A DNA stretch of 64,000 nt from Paenibacillus monticola (GTDB lineage Bacteria; Bacillota; Bacilli; Paenibacillales; Paenibacillaceae), in NCBI RefSeq assembly GCF_009664975.1, contig NZ_WJXB01000001.1:558001-622000 (forward strand). The letters run 5' to 3'. This document shows, piece by piece, positions 30,901 through 40,700 of the stretch (position 1 is the stretch's first letter; each line of letters starts with the position of its first letter). The notes beneath the pieces were generated by a model that searched no databases, was not told the origin of the DNA, and saw only the letters and a list, made by a program, of their open reading frames with translations. The position numbers and the translations under genes are program-made.

Positions 30901-33900
30901 AGCTTGCCAGCCGATCAGTTGGGTTTCACCCTTCAGCCAGAGCTGATGGACGGCATTCTGCAAAGTATTGCAGTATTGCTTAGTGCCGGTGATGAGAACC
31001 AGCTCTTTGTATATAGTCCGCAGCATCTGGGCCATTTGGAGCTTATTGGGGTCTTGAAGGATTCATGTATGGTCTATGTTGCGAAGTCTTATGAAGATAG
31101 AACCGCTACCCGCCAAAGTGATTTAATCTTCGATATTCAGCTAACGAATCTGGATGGGGAAGTACTGCTTCATTTGGAGCAGCTGCAGGTGAAACGATTG
31201 GAAAACAGCCAAATTTCCAGTCTGTCGAGCAGCGTAAATGTCCGCAGGGAGAGTGCAGCACCTGACGATGCCGCACTCTCTTCTCTCCTTTGCTGTACCG
31301 AAGCATGGGTGGAGCGGAAACTGGATAGAGCTGTACGGTCATCCGGCGTGACAGGTCATGTTCTGCTCTTTGATGTGGGTACCGAGGGTTTCGAGTATCT
31401 GCAGAGCCGCCTGCTCAGCGAGCGCCAGACTGGCCGGCAGCTCAGTCTGGTTATTCCCGGTACAGCCTATCGTGAACTGGGGAATGGCATCTATCATATT
31501 CGTCCGGATCAGACTGCTGATTACGTGGCCTTGTTCCAAGCTTTACGGACACGCGGAGCTTGGCCCGTCACCGTGCTGCATCTCTGGTCATGCAGCGGTA
31601 TAGAGGATGGGAAGCATGACAGTGGCGAGAGCTTGCAATGGCAGCTGCAAAGAAGCCTTTATTCCCTGTTCTGCATCGGAAGGACTTGGCTGCAAGGGGC
31701 AGGAGAATCCTCAACGAAGCTGATTTATATGCATACATCCGGCAGCGAAGGCGCCCAGCCTGCCTATGCAGCAATAAGCGGTATGGTCAAAAGTGTAATG
31801 ATGGAGAAGCCCGGCTGGTTATGGAAAACGGTTGAGGTTCGTTCCGAGCGTACGGTTGATAACCGATACGCCCAAGAGGGGGAATTATCCACCGCAGGGG
31901 TGCGGCTGTTAGATATCGCCTGGCAAGAGGCGGAAGAAAGCTCACCTGCCTCAACCGACATCCGCTATGCCGGGGCGCTCCGCCAGGTTAGAGTCTTCCA
32001 AGAAGCTTCTTCGGAGACGGAGAGCGAGAATGCACTCTTGCCATTAAAAGATGGAGGCATTTACCTGATTACGGGCGGACTGGGTGGACTGGGTCGGATT
32101 ATCGCCTTGTCTCTGACCGGGTTGGTAAAGCAGCCCAAGCTTGCGCTTAGCGGCCGTACCAGCCTGAATGCAGATGGAGAAAAGACCATCCGCGAGTTGG
32201 AAGGGCAAGGAGCGGAAGTTTTTTATGTTCAGGGAGATGTATCAGACAGACAGCAGACGCTGAACCTGTTAGCTGCAATCAGAACACGTTGGGGAGAAGT
32301 GAATGGTGTAATCCACTGCGCCGGTGTGAACAGGGACTCCCTGCTGCAGCGGAAGACAGATGCCGAGATCGAAACGGTGCTTGCAGCGAAGGTGCATGGC
32401 ACCCTTCATTTGGATGAGGCGACTGCGGGCATGGGTTTGGAACTCTTCGTATTGTTCTCTTCTATTGCCGGAATTGCCGGCAATAGAGGACAAAGCGATT
32501 ACGCTTACGGAAACAGCTTTATGGACCATTTCGCCAAGGCGCGCTCATTGCGCAGCGGCGGACGGACCTTGGCGCTAAATTGGCCGCTGTGGGAAGAAGG
32601 CGGCATGCAGCTGCAAGCCGCAGAGAAGGCAATGCTAAGAGCCATGTCCGGTTTGGAGCCCCTGCCGACAGTCCACGGCCTTCAGGCCTGGGAGACGGCT
32701 TTGCGGCTGGACGGCACGCAGTATGCCATTTTTTATGGAGATCGGGAGCGTATCGTCAAACTGCTGGAAAGTACACATGAAAGTACAAAGATGCTCAGCC
32801 ATAAGCCAGTCATTGCTGCACCGGCAGAGGTCGACTCAGGACGCTTAAGAGAAAGCACCGAAGAGCTGCTGAGAACAATCTTCGGTGAAGTCATCGGCAT
32901 GCCGGCAGCCAGAATCGACATAGATACCCATTTCCAGGATTACGGCGTCGATTCGGTAATGGTCAAGCAGTTCAACGCGTTGCTGGAACGGAAAGTCGGT
33001 CCGGTCTCCAAGACGCTGTTATTCGAATACCGGACGATAAGAGAATTGGCCCGATATATAATGGCTAATCACAGTAGCATAGTGGCAGAAACAAAGCCAG
33101 CTCTATTCAATAGCATTAGCAATAAGAGCGCGGGCTGGGAGAAGCTTAGTCCTTTAAGAGAGCAGCAGGCTAAACAGCCTGACCGAATCCGCGAGTCGAT
33201 CCGGTCGTTCCAGACCTCCCGCAAGGAGAGCCCGCACCGGTCGGGCGATGTTGCCATAATCGGCATCAGTGGAAGATATCCGCAGGCAGCGGAGCTGTCC
33301 ACTTTTTGGGACAATCTGAAAGCCGGTAAGAACAGTATCAGCGAGATTCCCGGTGATCGCTGGGATTACCATTCCTACTTTGATGCCAATACGGATGAGC
33401 TGCCAGAAGGGAAAATGTATTGCAAATGGGGCGGCTTCGTTGAAGGCGTCGAACGGTTTGATCCGTTATTCTTCAATATTTCCCCGAGAGAAGCCGAGAA
33501 TATGGACCCGCAGGAGCGCATATTCATTGAGACGGTTTGGAGCACTTTGGAAGACGCAGGTTATACAAGAGGCGGGATCTCCCAAAGGATTCGCGAGGAA
33601 CATTTGCCGGGGGTGGGCGTATTTGCCGGGATTACTACGAACTCCTACCAGTTGCTCGGTCCGCAGGAGTGGAGTAAAGGCAACATGATTACCCCAAGCT
33701 CTTTTCCGTGGTCTATTGCCAACCGGATCTCTTACTTATTTGATTTCAATGGTCCAAGCATTCCTGTGGATACGGCCTGCTCTTCTTCGCTTACGGCCAT
33801 TCATTTGGCTTGCGAGAGCCTGTCAAAGGGAGAATGCAGTATGGCGGTTGCCGGTGGCGTCAATCTCTATCTGCATCCGATGAAATATGTAATGGCTTCC

Positions 33901-36900
33901 CAGCTCCGAATGCTATCTGCCAAGGGCCGGTGCAGCAGCTTCGGGGCTGAAGCAGATGGTTATGTGCCTGGAGAAGGCGCGGGCGCTGTACTGCTGAAGC
34001 CTTTGGAGCAGGCTGAACGGGATGGAGATCATATTTATGGTGTCATCAAAAGCACTTCAGTCAACCACGGCGGGGCTACCAACGGTTACACCGTCCCTAG
34101 CCTGAACGCGCAGGCTGATCTGGTAAAGGATGCCGTTCGCAAAGCTGGAATTGATCCGCGGACGATCAGCTACATTGAAGCCCACGGGACGGGAACCGTA
34201 CTGGGTGATCCGATAGAAATCAACGGTCTGACCAAGGCATTCAGGGAATTCACCACAGATTCGCAGTATTGCGCGATTGGCTCTGCCAAGTCGAATATCG
34301 GACATCTGGAAGCCGCAGCCGGGATAGCAGGACTGACCAAGGTACTGCTGCAAATGAAACACAAGCAGCTTGTACCCACTCTGCATGCCGATGTGACCAA
34401 TCCCAATATCAGCTTTGAAGAGACACCGTTCTACGTACAACAGGAGCTTGTGGATTGGCTGCCAGTGCTGAATCAGAACGGAGCTGCACACCCTATTCCG
34501 CGCCGGGCGGGCATCAGTTCCTTCGGCGCAGGTGGGTCGAATGCGCATATCATCGTAGAAGAATACAACAATGATAGACAGGTTGACGAAATCTCAGCCG
34601 GGGAAGATGCGCCGCTCTATATCGTACCGTTATCGGCCAGAAATATTGAAGAGCTGCAGGTGTATGCCCATAAACTGGCCGCCTTTGTGGATCAGAATCC
34701 GTACAGTACTGCTGCCGCAAGCGTTGAAGAGCATGTTACTGTCCGTAATGCAGAAATCGGTGATGAAGCAGCGGTCATAGCTGCTCTTTCCGAAATTACG
34801 AGAGAAGTATTCGGAATAGAGCATCAAGATATGCAAAGAGATGAACCTGTAGCCGATTACAGCAGCGATCCTCTAGTTCTGTCCGAATGGCTGAGCCGGA
34901 TCAACCGTACCTACCGAAGAGAGCTGGATCACACGGTTTTGGATCAATATCCTTCTCTTCAGTCGTTGGGAGAATACCTGTATACAACAGATAAAGCAGC
35001 AATAGAGATTAAACACAGCTTGCAGGAAATTAAGCCAAGCGGAGAAAAAACTGCGAATCGTGCCGCTGTACTTGAAGATCTGGCGTACACCCTGCAGACA
35101 GGAAGGGAGGCTATGGCGTACAGAGTAGCCTTGGTTGTGCGGAATCTGGAAGAGCTGTCTGCTGGTCTGCATGCCTATATTCATGATATACCTTCCGTAA
35201 ATGTACATTACAGTGAGTCATTACCGGCAGGAAGCGCAGCAGAAACCTTACTTAAAGGCAGCATCGGCGATATCGTCACCGCTGAATTAATCAAAGGCAA
35301 AAAGTTCGCTGATATCGCCCAGCTATGGGTAGCCAACGTAAACCTGGATTGGAACAAGCTATATAACAACAGACATCCGCACAAGATACCGCTGCCATCT
35401 TATCCCTTCTCCGGCAGCCGTTATTGGGTGGAACTCACCGACGAAGCTGTGATTAGTAGAAGCGCAGCCGAACAGAAGAATAACGAGCTTGTTAGAATGG
35501 GGGGTGACGGTAAATCTTTTGCCGACAGCAATCATAATTCATCACTGTCAGAGGGGCTGCTGTACTTTCCGGGCTGGTCCAAAGCCCCTTTAAAGGATGA
35601 ACCAAGAAGCGCAGCTGCAGCAGTGCCGCAGCATATCGTTATTGTCTCGGCACGACAAGGAGAGCTGATTAGCACTGCATTAGCAGAAGTTCATAGTCGT
35701 GATAACGTTGTATCGCTTATTATGGGGGATTCAACGTTTCCGCGATCCGCACCTGACCGTACCGGACTTGTGTGGGACATTGATCTTACAGATTCAAGTG
35801 CCTTTGAACGCTGCATCGGCACTTTACAGAAGATTGATCGTCTTTATTTTATTAATATCAATGCAGCGGCTGAACCTGATGAGGCCCAGGAAGCGCTGAG
35901 AATTAGCCAAGAGGAAGGGGTATTGGCTTTATTCCGGCTGTTCAAGGCGCTTGATAAATTCGGCTTTGCCGAAGAGGAAATGACGCTGAAGGTCATCACC
36001 AACAATGTGTGCAGTGTTCATCCGTCAGACTCGGTTATTTCTTACGGTGGAAGCATTCATGGCTTCATCTATTCCATGACCAAGGAATTCATGAATCTCA
36101 GCATCAGTTGTGTGGATGTTGATATCGCTGAGCTGGATGCCCTTCGTTATTCTGGTGAGAACCAACTCATGGATGACATCTTGAACGAACCGCCTCATCC
36201 GATCGGCAAAGTGACAGCTTTGCGCCAGAAACAGCGGTTTATACCCACGATGTACCCGCTCTCACTGCCGGAAATTACTAAGACACCTTTCAGAACCAAG
36301 GGTGTCTATTTTATTTTGGGAGGTGCAGGCGGCATCGGGATGGAGCTTGCCAAATTTCTGGCGAAGAAGGTGAGTGCCCGGGTGGTCCTTGTTGGCCGAC
36401 GCGAGCCTGGCCCCGATCATCTGCAGAAGATCAAGGAGATTGAAGCTTATGGCGGCGAAGCCCTGTACTTAAGTGCCGATGCAACGAGTCTTGTCAGCAT
36501 GCGGGCCGCAGTAGCAGAGGCGAAGTCGCGATTTGGCGACATTCACGGGGTTGTACATTCAGCAATTGTATTACAGGACAAAACATTGCCGGGCATGGAT
36601 GAGGAGTCCTTCAGAAGAGCGCTTGCTCCGAAGGTGCAGGGCAGCGCGGTGCTCGCCCAAGCCTTCGAAGATGAACCGCTGGATTTCATGCTATTCTTCT
36701 CATCTGCCCAGTCTTTTACGGGCAATCCGGGCCAAAGCAATTATGCGGCCGGTTGCACCTTCAAGGATGCCTATGCCCAATATCTTAGAAATAAGTTGCC
36801 TTATCCGGTCATTACCTACAATTGGGGATATTGGGGGACCGTCGGCGTTGCCGCCTTCGACAATTACCAGGAACGATTCGCCTCGCAAGGCGTCGGTTCG

Positions 36901-37716
36901 ATCGAACCGGAGGAAGGCATGTTTGTGGTGGAGCAGGCGCTGGCCTGCCGTGTCGGTCAGGTTGTACCGCTGAAGGCGGATGAGCAGGTGCTGGAAGCCT
37001 TCGGGTTTGAGCTTCAGTACCGGATTGAGCTGTGCGCAGAGGAGGCACCGTCCATGCTGGAACGCTGGAGATTGGAGGCTGCGACTCCTTTTATTAGCTG
37101 GTATGTACAGGAACGCTTGAATACCAAGCCGCACCTGCTTGTGGGTAAAAGCGATGGAATGAACTTTACTGCCCGGACTCAGACCGAAAAGGAAAGCCGT
37201 CCAGTTCTGCTAAACCAGTCTCAACGGGACAACGCAGAAGGCCGACCGTCCATCAATGAATTGGCAACCGACTATATCAAGACTGTATTTGCCCAGGTAC
37301 TCAAGCTGAATAAGGGGGATATAGACCCCAAGGCCAGCTTTGAACGGTATGGAGTGGATTCAATCATGGTAATGGAGCTGAACAGGCATTTCAAAAAAGA
37401 TTTCGGCAAGCTCCCGTCAACGCTGCTGTATGAGCATACAACGGTTGAACAGCTTGCCCGTTATTTCGAGCAGGAGCAGGCATCCGGCCTGCTGCAAATT
37501 AATGGGGAGCCGGAAGAAAGCCGTCCCAACCCTTCCTGGGCCGAAATTGCCGCTGGCGGCAGCACCGCTCAGGAGGAGTTGCCTGAAGCGGTGCTGCCTG
37601 AAGAATACCTGCGTGATGCTTCCGCCGATGCAGGGGAATCCGAAGTAGACAGTCTGGTTGATGAAATGTCCGACGATGAAGTGGATGCCCTGTTGGAACA
37701 GTTATTGAAACGTTGA
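27970..37716 (+). CDS. Trans-AT PKS: ACP-KS-DH0-KR-ACP-KS-KR-ACP
   Basis: 3248 residues. GTG start overlaps the previous gene by 8 bp, with AGGAGG at 27956-27961. N-terminal docking helices ~1-30 (ILQMIQNKEISPEEG) match the upstream tail. ACP1 Ser 89 directly completes the upstream KS, giving a module with no reducing domain. KS1 ~175-614 (Cys 351); degenerate DH ~804-1078 that has lost the HxxxGxxxxP loop (the local sequence is GHGLIAGFAF) while Asp ~994 remains; KR1 core ~1362-1537 (intact, YAYGN); ACP2 Ser 1662; KS2 ~1761-2200 (Cys 1937) with a pseudo-ACP insert at ~2267-2340; KR2 core ~2777-2951 of the SAQSF/YAAGC class, no DH; ACP3 Ser 3131. The C-terminus is acidic and helical (EVDSLVDEMSDDEVDALLEQ), facing a basic N-terminus on the next protein. 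The ACP-KS blocks at both ends of M8 are close copies. Expected output: two hydroxyl-bearing extensions after a keto unit. Confidence 0.95.
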   Translation: MDKPDIQHILQMIQNKEISPEEGVKRFNNLPLMDSLAEQTIGVSRTDVDSSLLTTHIEKLLKELFGQLIKLPVSRLDLDTSFQDYGVDSVMVKRFNDLLEQQVGPVSTTMLFEYRTLRELAASLAVTHRGPLAELFSLRANHEATEQNAKQANQAINHTATLAVPEETGSITGNVAIIGVSGRYPQAADLSAFWDNLKEGRDCIGEIPAERWDYHSYYDPDPEAALKGKMYCKWGGFVEDADRFDSLFFNISPKEASIMDPQERLFLETVWSTLEDAGYTREEIAARILERQLPGVGVFAGVTTNSYQLWGPEQLQQGAASLSTSFPWSIANRISYYFDFTGPSIPVDTACSSSLTAIHMACESLAKGECSMAIAGGVNLYLHPLKYIVPSQKGMLSASGKCSSFGVDADGYVPGEGVGAVLLKPLEQAERDGDYIYGVIKGTAINHGGASNGYTVPSLSAQVELIRDTLRKADIDPRTISYIEAHGTGTTLGDPIEVNALTKAYGEYTQDRQYCSIGSAKSNIGHLEAAAGIAGLTKVLLQMKHGQLVPSLHAEVTNPNIRFEESPFYVQQELADWQPLLDVQGKMSRIPRRAGVSSFGAGGSNAHIIVEEYNAMRLPVNTGSAETHMHIVPLSAKNEKQLLDYAQRLFQFLERKKAAEVHVTELEAVFMERLSYTLQTCREPMEFRVALLAGNLRELSDKLQSYINGDIYEEGILQGNVRHSALSKLPQDEEMNGLVRNWANKGKLIPIADFWVNGGTVDWRGLSGKRVQKLPLPAYPFAGERYWLPQPSSSPVRSLGTQRLHPLVHNNASTLLEHKYTTILENKQPIVFGHGLIAGFAFVEAGLAAGELAAEQHIQSIRNIQWSERAAHNGDVEELLIRIYPAGEELQFEVATKDNQAEEAVLSQGVLLLNSSSSGSFGSQAALDLQRIKQRCGKSWKGAHCYDRFQTAGMEYEASFRSIQEMVIGENEALAQLSLPADQLGFTLQPELMDGILQSIAVLLSAGDENQLFVYSPQHLGHLELIGVLKDSCMVYVAKSYEDRTATRQSDLIFDIQLTNLDGEVLLHLEQLQVKRLENSQISSLSSSVNVRRESAAPDDAALSSLLCCTEAWVERKLDRAVRSSGVTGHVLLFDVGTEGFEYLQSRLLSERQTGRQLSLVIPGTAYRELGNGIYHIRPDQTADYVALFQALRTRGAWPVTVLHLWSCSGIEDGKHDSGESLQWQLQRSLYSLFCIGRTWLQGAGESSTKLIYMHTSGSEGAQPAYAAISGMVKSVMMEKPGWLWKTVEVRSERTVDNRYAQEGELSTAGVRLLDIAWQEAEESSPASTDIRYAGALRQVRVFQEASSETESENALLPLKDGGIYLITGGLGGLGRIIALSLTGLVKQPKLALSGRTSLNADGEKTIRELEGQGAEVFYVQGDVSDRQQTLNLLAAIRTRWGEVNGVIHCAGVNRDSLLQRKTDAEIETVLAAKVHGTLHLDEATAGMGLELFVLFSSIAGIAGNRGQSDYAYGNSFMDHFAKARSLRSGGRTLALNWPLWEEGGMQLQAAEKAMLRAMSGLEPLPTVHGLQAWETALRLDGTQYAIFYGDRERIVKLLESTHESTKMLSHKPVIAAPAEVDSGRLRESTEELLRTIFGEVIGMPAARIDIDTHFQDYGVDSVMVKQFNALLERKVGPVSKTLLFEYRTIRELARYIMANHSSIVAETKPALFNSISNKSAGWEKLSPLREQQAKQPDRIRESIRSFQTSRKESPHRSGDVAIIGISGRYPQAAELSTFWDNLKAGKNSISEIPGDRWDYHSYFDANTDELPEGKMYCKWGGFVEGVERFDPLFFNISPREAENMDPQERIFIETVWSTLEDAGYTRGGISQRIREEHLPGVGVFAGITTNSYQLLGPQEWSKGNMITPSSFPWSIANRISYLFDFNGPSIPVDTACSSSLTAIHLACESLSKGECSMAVAGGVNLYLHPMKYVMASQLRMLSAKGRCSSFGAEADGYVPGEGAGAVLLKPLEQAERDGDHIYGVIKSTSVNHGGATNGYTVPSLNAQADLVKDAVRKAGIDPRTISYIEAHGTGTVLGDPIEINGLTKAFREFTTDSQYCAIGSAKSNIGHLEAAAGIAGLTKVLLQMKHKQLVPTLHADVTNPNISFEETPFYVQQELVDWLPVLNQNGAAHPIPRRAGISSFGAGGSNAHIIVEEYNNDRQVDEISAGEDAPLYIVPLSARNIEELQVYAHKLAAFVDQNPYSTAAASVEEHVTVRNAEIGDEAAVIAALSEITREVFGIEHQDMQRDEPVADYSSDPLVLSEWLSRINRTYRRELDHTVLDQYPSLQSLGEYLYTTDKAAIEIKHSLQEIKPSGEKTANRAAVLEDLAYTLQTGREAMAYRVALVVRNLEELSAGLHAYIHDIPSVNVHYSESLPAGSAAETLLKGSIGDIVTAELIKGKKFADIAQLWVANVNLDWNKLYNNRHPHKIPLPSYPFSGSRYWVELTDEAVISRSAAEQKNNELVRMGGDGKSFADSNHNSSLSEGLLYFPGWSKAPLKDEPRSAAAAVPQHIVIVSARQGELISTALAEVHSRDNVVSLIMGDSTFPRSAPDRTGLVWDIDLTDSSAFERCIGTLQKIDRLYFININAAAEPDEAQEALRISQEEGVLALFRLFKALDKFGFAEEEMTLKVITNNVCSVHPSDSVISYGGSIHGFIYSMTKEFMNLSISCVDVDIAELDALRYSGENQLMDDILNEPPHPIGKVTALRQKQRFIPTMYPLSLPEITKTPFRTKGVYFILGGAGGIGMELAKFLAKKVSARVVLVGRREPGPDHLQKIKEIEAYGGEALYLSADATSLVSMRAAVAEAKSRFGDIHGVVHSAIVLQDKTLPGMDEESFRRALAPKVQGSAVLAQAFEDEPLDFMLFFSSAQSFTGNPGQSNYAAGCTFKDAYAQYLRNKLPYPVITYNWGYWGTVGVAAFDNYQERFASQGVGSIEPEEGMFVVEQALACRVGQVVPLKADEQVLEAFGFELQYRIELCAEEAPSMLERWRLEAATPFISWYVQERLNTKPHLLVGKSDGMNFTARTQTEKESRPVLLNQSQRDNAEGRPSINELATDYIKTVFAQVLKLNKGDIDPKASFERYGVDSIMVMELNRHFKKDFGKLPSTLLYEHTTVEQLARYFEQEQASGLLQINGEPEESRPNPSWAEIAAGGSTAQEELPEAVLPEEYLRDASADAGESEVDSLVDEMSDDEVDALLEQLLKR
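28132..29814 (+). repeat. ACP-KS block, copy A
   Basis: The ACP (DYGVDSVMVK) and KS (GKMYCKWGGFVE, PSIPVDTACSSS, NLYLHP) are strikingly similar to the block at about 32848-34566. Only these two KSs in the window share the GKMYCKWGG and SIPVDTACSSS variants and a longer helix before GVFAG. Consistent with internal duplication or gene conversion. Confidence 0.75.
32848..34566 (+). repeat. ACP-KS block, copy B
   Basis: Second copy of the ACP-KS block of the same gene. It keeps the same KS signature variants but its flanking subdomain carries a pseudo-ACP insert that copy A lacks, so the insert was gained or lost after duplication. Confidence 0.75.
34762..34992 (+). other. Serine-less ACP-like insert in KS flanking subdomain (M9)
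   Basis: About 77 residues. The carrier-type pattern is clear: a SDPLVL segment aligns with GxDSLVL, with Pro (codon 34870-34872) in place of Ser, followed by helix II ending in RTY and a terminal YPSLQSLGEYL that matches the ACP helix IV pattern. Confidence 0.65.
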
Positions 37717-37771
37717 GCTGGCAATTTGGACTGAACATTGCAGAGGCAAAATTGAAGCGGGAGTTGAGAGT

Positions 37772-40700
37772 ATGGAAAGCAGTCTGAAGGCGCATAATCA
37801 AGGCTCCAAATCGGAACGTGATAAAAAAAGAAAACTGCTGAAGCAGCTGTTGCTTGAACGTGAGCCGTATGAAACCGATATCGCCGTGATCGGAATGAAC
37901 GGAAAGTATCCTGATTCGGCTAATCTGGAGGAGTTCTGGAGCAATTTGAATGCGGGAAAGAATTGCATTCGCGAGGTTCCCAAGGAACGCTGGGATTGGA
38001 GGGAGCACTACGATCCGAGTAGAAAGGACAAGCAAAAAAGCTATACCAAATGGGGCGGGTTTATTGAAGACATCGATAAATTTGATCCCTTGTTTTTTAG
38101 TATTTCTCCTTTTGAAGCCGCAGGCATGGACCCCAATGAACGGCTCTTTCTGGAGACGGTCTGGTCTACTCTTGAAGATGCGGGCTACACAGGAAAAGAG
38201 CTTGCCGCTGCCAATCATAAGGTTGGCGTCTTTGTCGGCAACAATAATTCCAGCTATGAATGGCTGAGTGGTGAAGCGTCAGCCCGGGGGATATTTACGC
38301 AAGCCCATTCCGCCTATTGGTCGATCGCCAACCGTGTTTCCTACTTTTTCAATTTTCAGGGTCCCAGCCTGGCGCTGGATACGGCCTGCTCCTCCTCTCT
38401 CACCGCGATTCATCTCGCTTGCGAGAGTCTCAAGAGAAAGGAGTGCAAATTGGCGATCGCGGGCGGAGTTAATCTGATCCTGCATCCGGTTCACATCGCT
38501 AGACTATGCTACTGGAACATGGTGACTGCGGATGACAAGTGCAAAAGCTTCGGGGAAGGCGCGGACGGCTTCGTGGATGGCGAGGGCGTAGGAGCCGTAC
38601 TGCTGAAGCCTCTGGCAGATGCGGTGAAGGACGGGGACCGTATATACGGAGTTATTAAAGGCTCCGCGATCAATTCCGGCGGCCGAACGAACGGCTATAC
38701 TGTTCCGAATCCCAATGCACAGGCGGAGGTGATTCTCGATGTGTTGAACAAGACGGGCATCGATCCGCGCACGATCAGCTATATTGAGACACATGGCACA
38801 GGCACCTCAATGGGCGATCCCATTGAGGTTGCAGGTCTTAGCAAAGCGTTTAACCAATACACCCGTGACAAGCATTTTTGTCCCATCGGGTCTGTGAAGT
38901 CATCCATAGGACATCTGGAGTCTGCGGCAGGAATTGCCTCGTTCACCAAGGTGATGCTGCAGCTGAAGCATAAGCAGCTTGTACCCTCTATTCATTGCGA
39001 GACTTACAATCCCGCGATCGATTTTACTGAGACGCCATTTTATGTTCAGCGGGACAGCACAGCCTGGGAACAGCCGTATATTGACGGCCCGGATGGACGC
39101 AAGTCTTACCCGCGGCGCGCAGGCATCAGCTCCTTCGGTGCAGGCGGCACCAATGCCCACCTGATTGTGGAAGAATATCAAGCTGACGTTCAGAACCGTT
39201 CCGGCGGCAGGGGTCATAAGGGTCCAGCTATTTTTGTGCTGTCTGCCAAGACCACAGACAGACTTCAGCAGCAGGTAGGGAATCTGCTGAGCTATTTGCG
39301 CAATAACCGCCCGGACACATCCGTTGAGCTTGAAGATATCGCCTATACGCTGCAGACCGGAAGAGAAGCCTTCCCCGAGCGCTTGGCCGTAGTAGCCTCC
39401 GATGTAGAGCAGTTAATGGATGCCTTGGCAGCCTTTCATGACTCTTCAAGCTTAACGGGATCAGCTTATAGCGGCAGCGTAAAGACAGCAAGTGCAAAAG
39501 GCTCCCTCAGCAGCGGAAATGCAGGCAAAGCATTTATGGAAGCAGCCATAAAGGAACAGGAGTGGGAGCAATTGGCCCGGATGTGGACCCTGGGGGCCGA
39601 TGTGGATTGGCATGTTTTGTACACACACCATACTCCATCCACCCTTTCGCTGCCGACGTATCCTTTTTTGCGGGAGCGCTACTGGATTGATGAAGGGACG
39701 GCTAAAGCAAACCTGCCGCATATGGAATATACAGCTGGAGTTGGAGCGCCATTCAATGTTGCATCAGCTGTTATTGGATCTGGAGCACCAGCAGCCATTG
39801 CCGGGGAAGTAGAGGCTGAACAAACCCTACATTATTATGCACCCAAGTGGGTGCTTTCGCCTTTAAGTTCCGTATCTTCAGCCCCAGCCGTACAGCAGGG
39901 ACAACCAGCATCAGTACTACTGGTTTATCCGGTCAATCATGGAGGTTTAGTCCGCGGCCTTACTGACTTTCATCAGGACTGTGACGTTCGCAGCATTGTA
40001 CTGGGAACGGTCAACCGGCAAATGGATCTCCATACGTGGGAAGTCGATATCTCCAGTGCCGACGGACTCTTTGGCTGTATGGAGCGGTTCCCGGCGTTTG
40101 ATACCGTGTATTTTATGGGTGGCATTCAGCCAGAGCCTTATGCACTGGATGATTTCGGACAGTCGGAGTTACTCCATAAGCAAGGAGTACTTTCTTTATT
40201 CAGGCTTGTCAAAGCCCTGTCCAAGCAATTGGAGAGCCAGGATCAGGAAATCCGACTCAAAGTAGTGACAAGCAATCTGCATGATATTCTGCCGGGAGAG
40301 TTGAATCAGCGCCCGTTCACAGGCGGGCTCACCGGACTGGCAAGAACGATGTCCAAAGAGTATCCTCGCATCAAGATCAGTAATGTGGACATCTCCATGC
40401 TCTCCCGAGACAGCCAATGGAGCAAGGATGAGCTGGCTCTGATTGTACGTGAACTTGCGGAAGCGCCGTTAGTTAGAGATGGGGAAGAGTCCGCTCTGCG
40501 AAGCGGTAGACGTTACGTCCGCAGACTGTTTCCGGCTGTACTGCCTACGACCTCCGCAGATCCTTATGTAACAAATGGAGTGTACGTCATTATAGGCGGC
40601 TTGGGTACGATAGGTTATGAAATGGCCCTGCATCTGGCAGGCACAGTCCATGCCCGCTTGGCCATTATCGGCAGAAGTGAGCTGGATGCCGGGAAGCAGC

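Noticed and set aside
30379..31205. Enoylreductase or product-template domain in M8
   Set aside because: No ER cofactor loop; LHPLV and LMDGILQ mark it as a decayed DH.
37717..37771. Promoter or terminator in the 55-bp gap between genes 4 and 5
   Set aside because: No clear -35/-10 pair or GC-rich hairpin with T-run; the gap holds only a ribosome site, so the operon probably continues.
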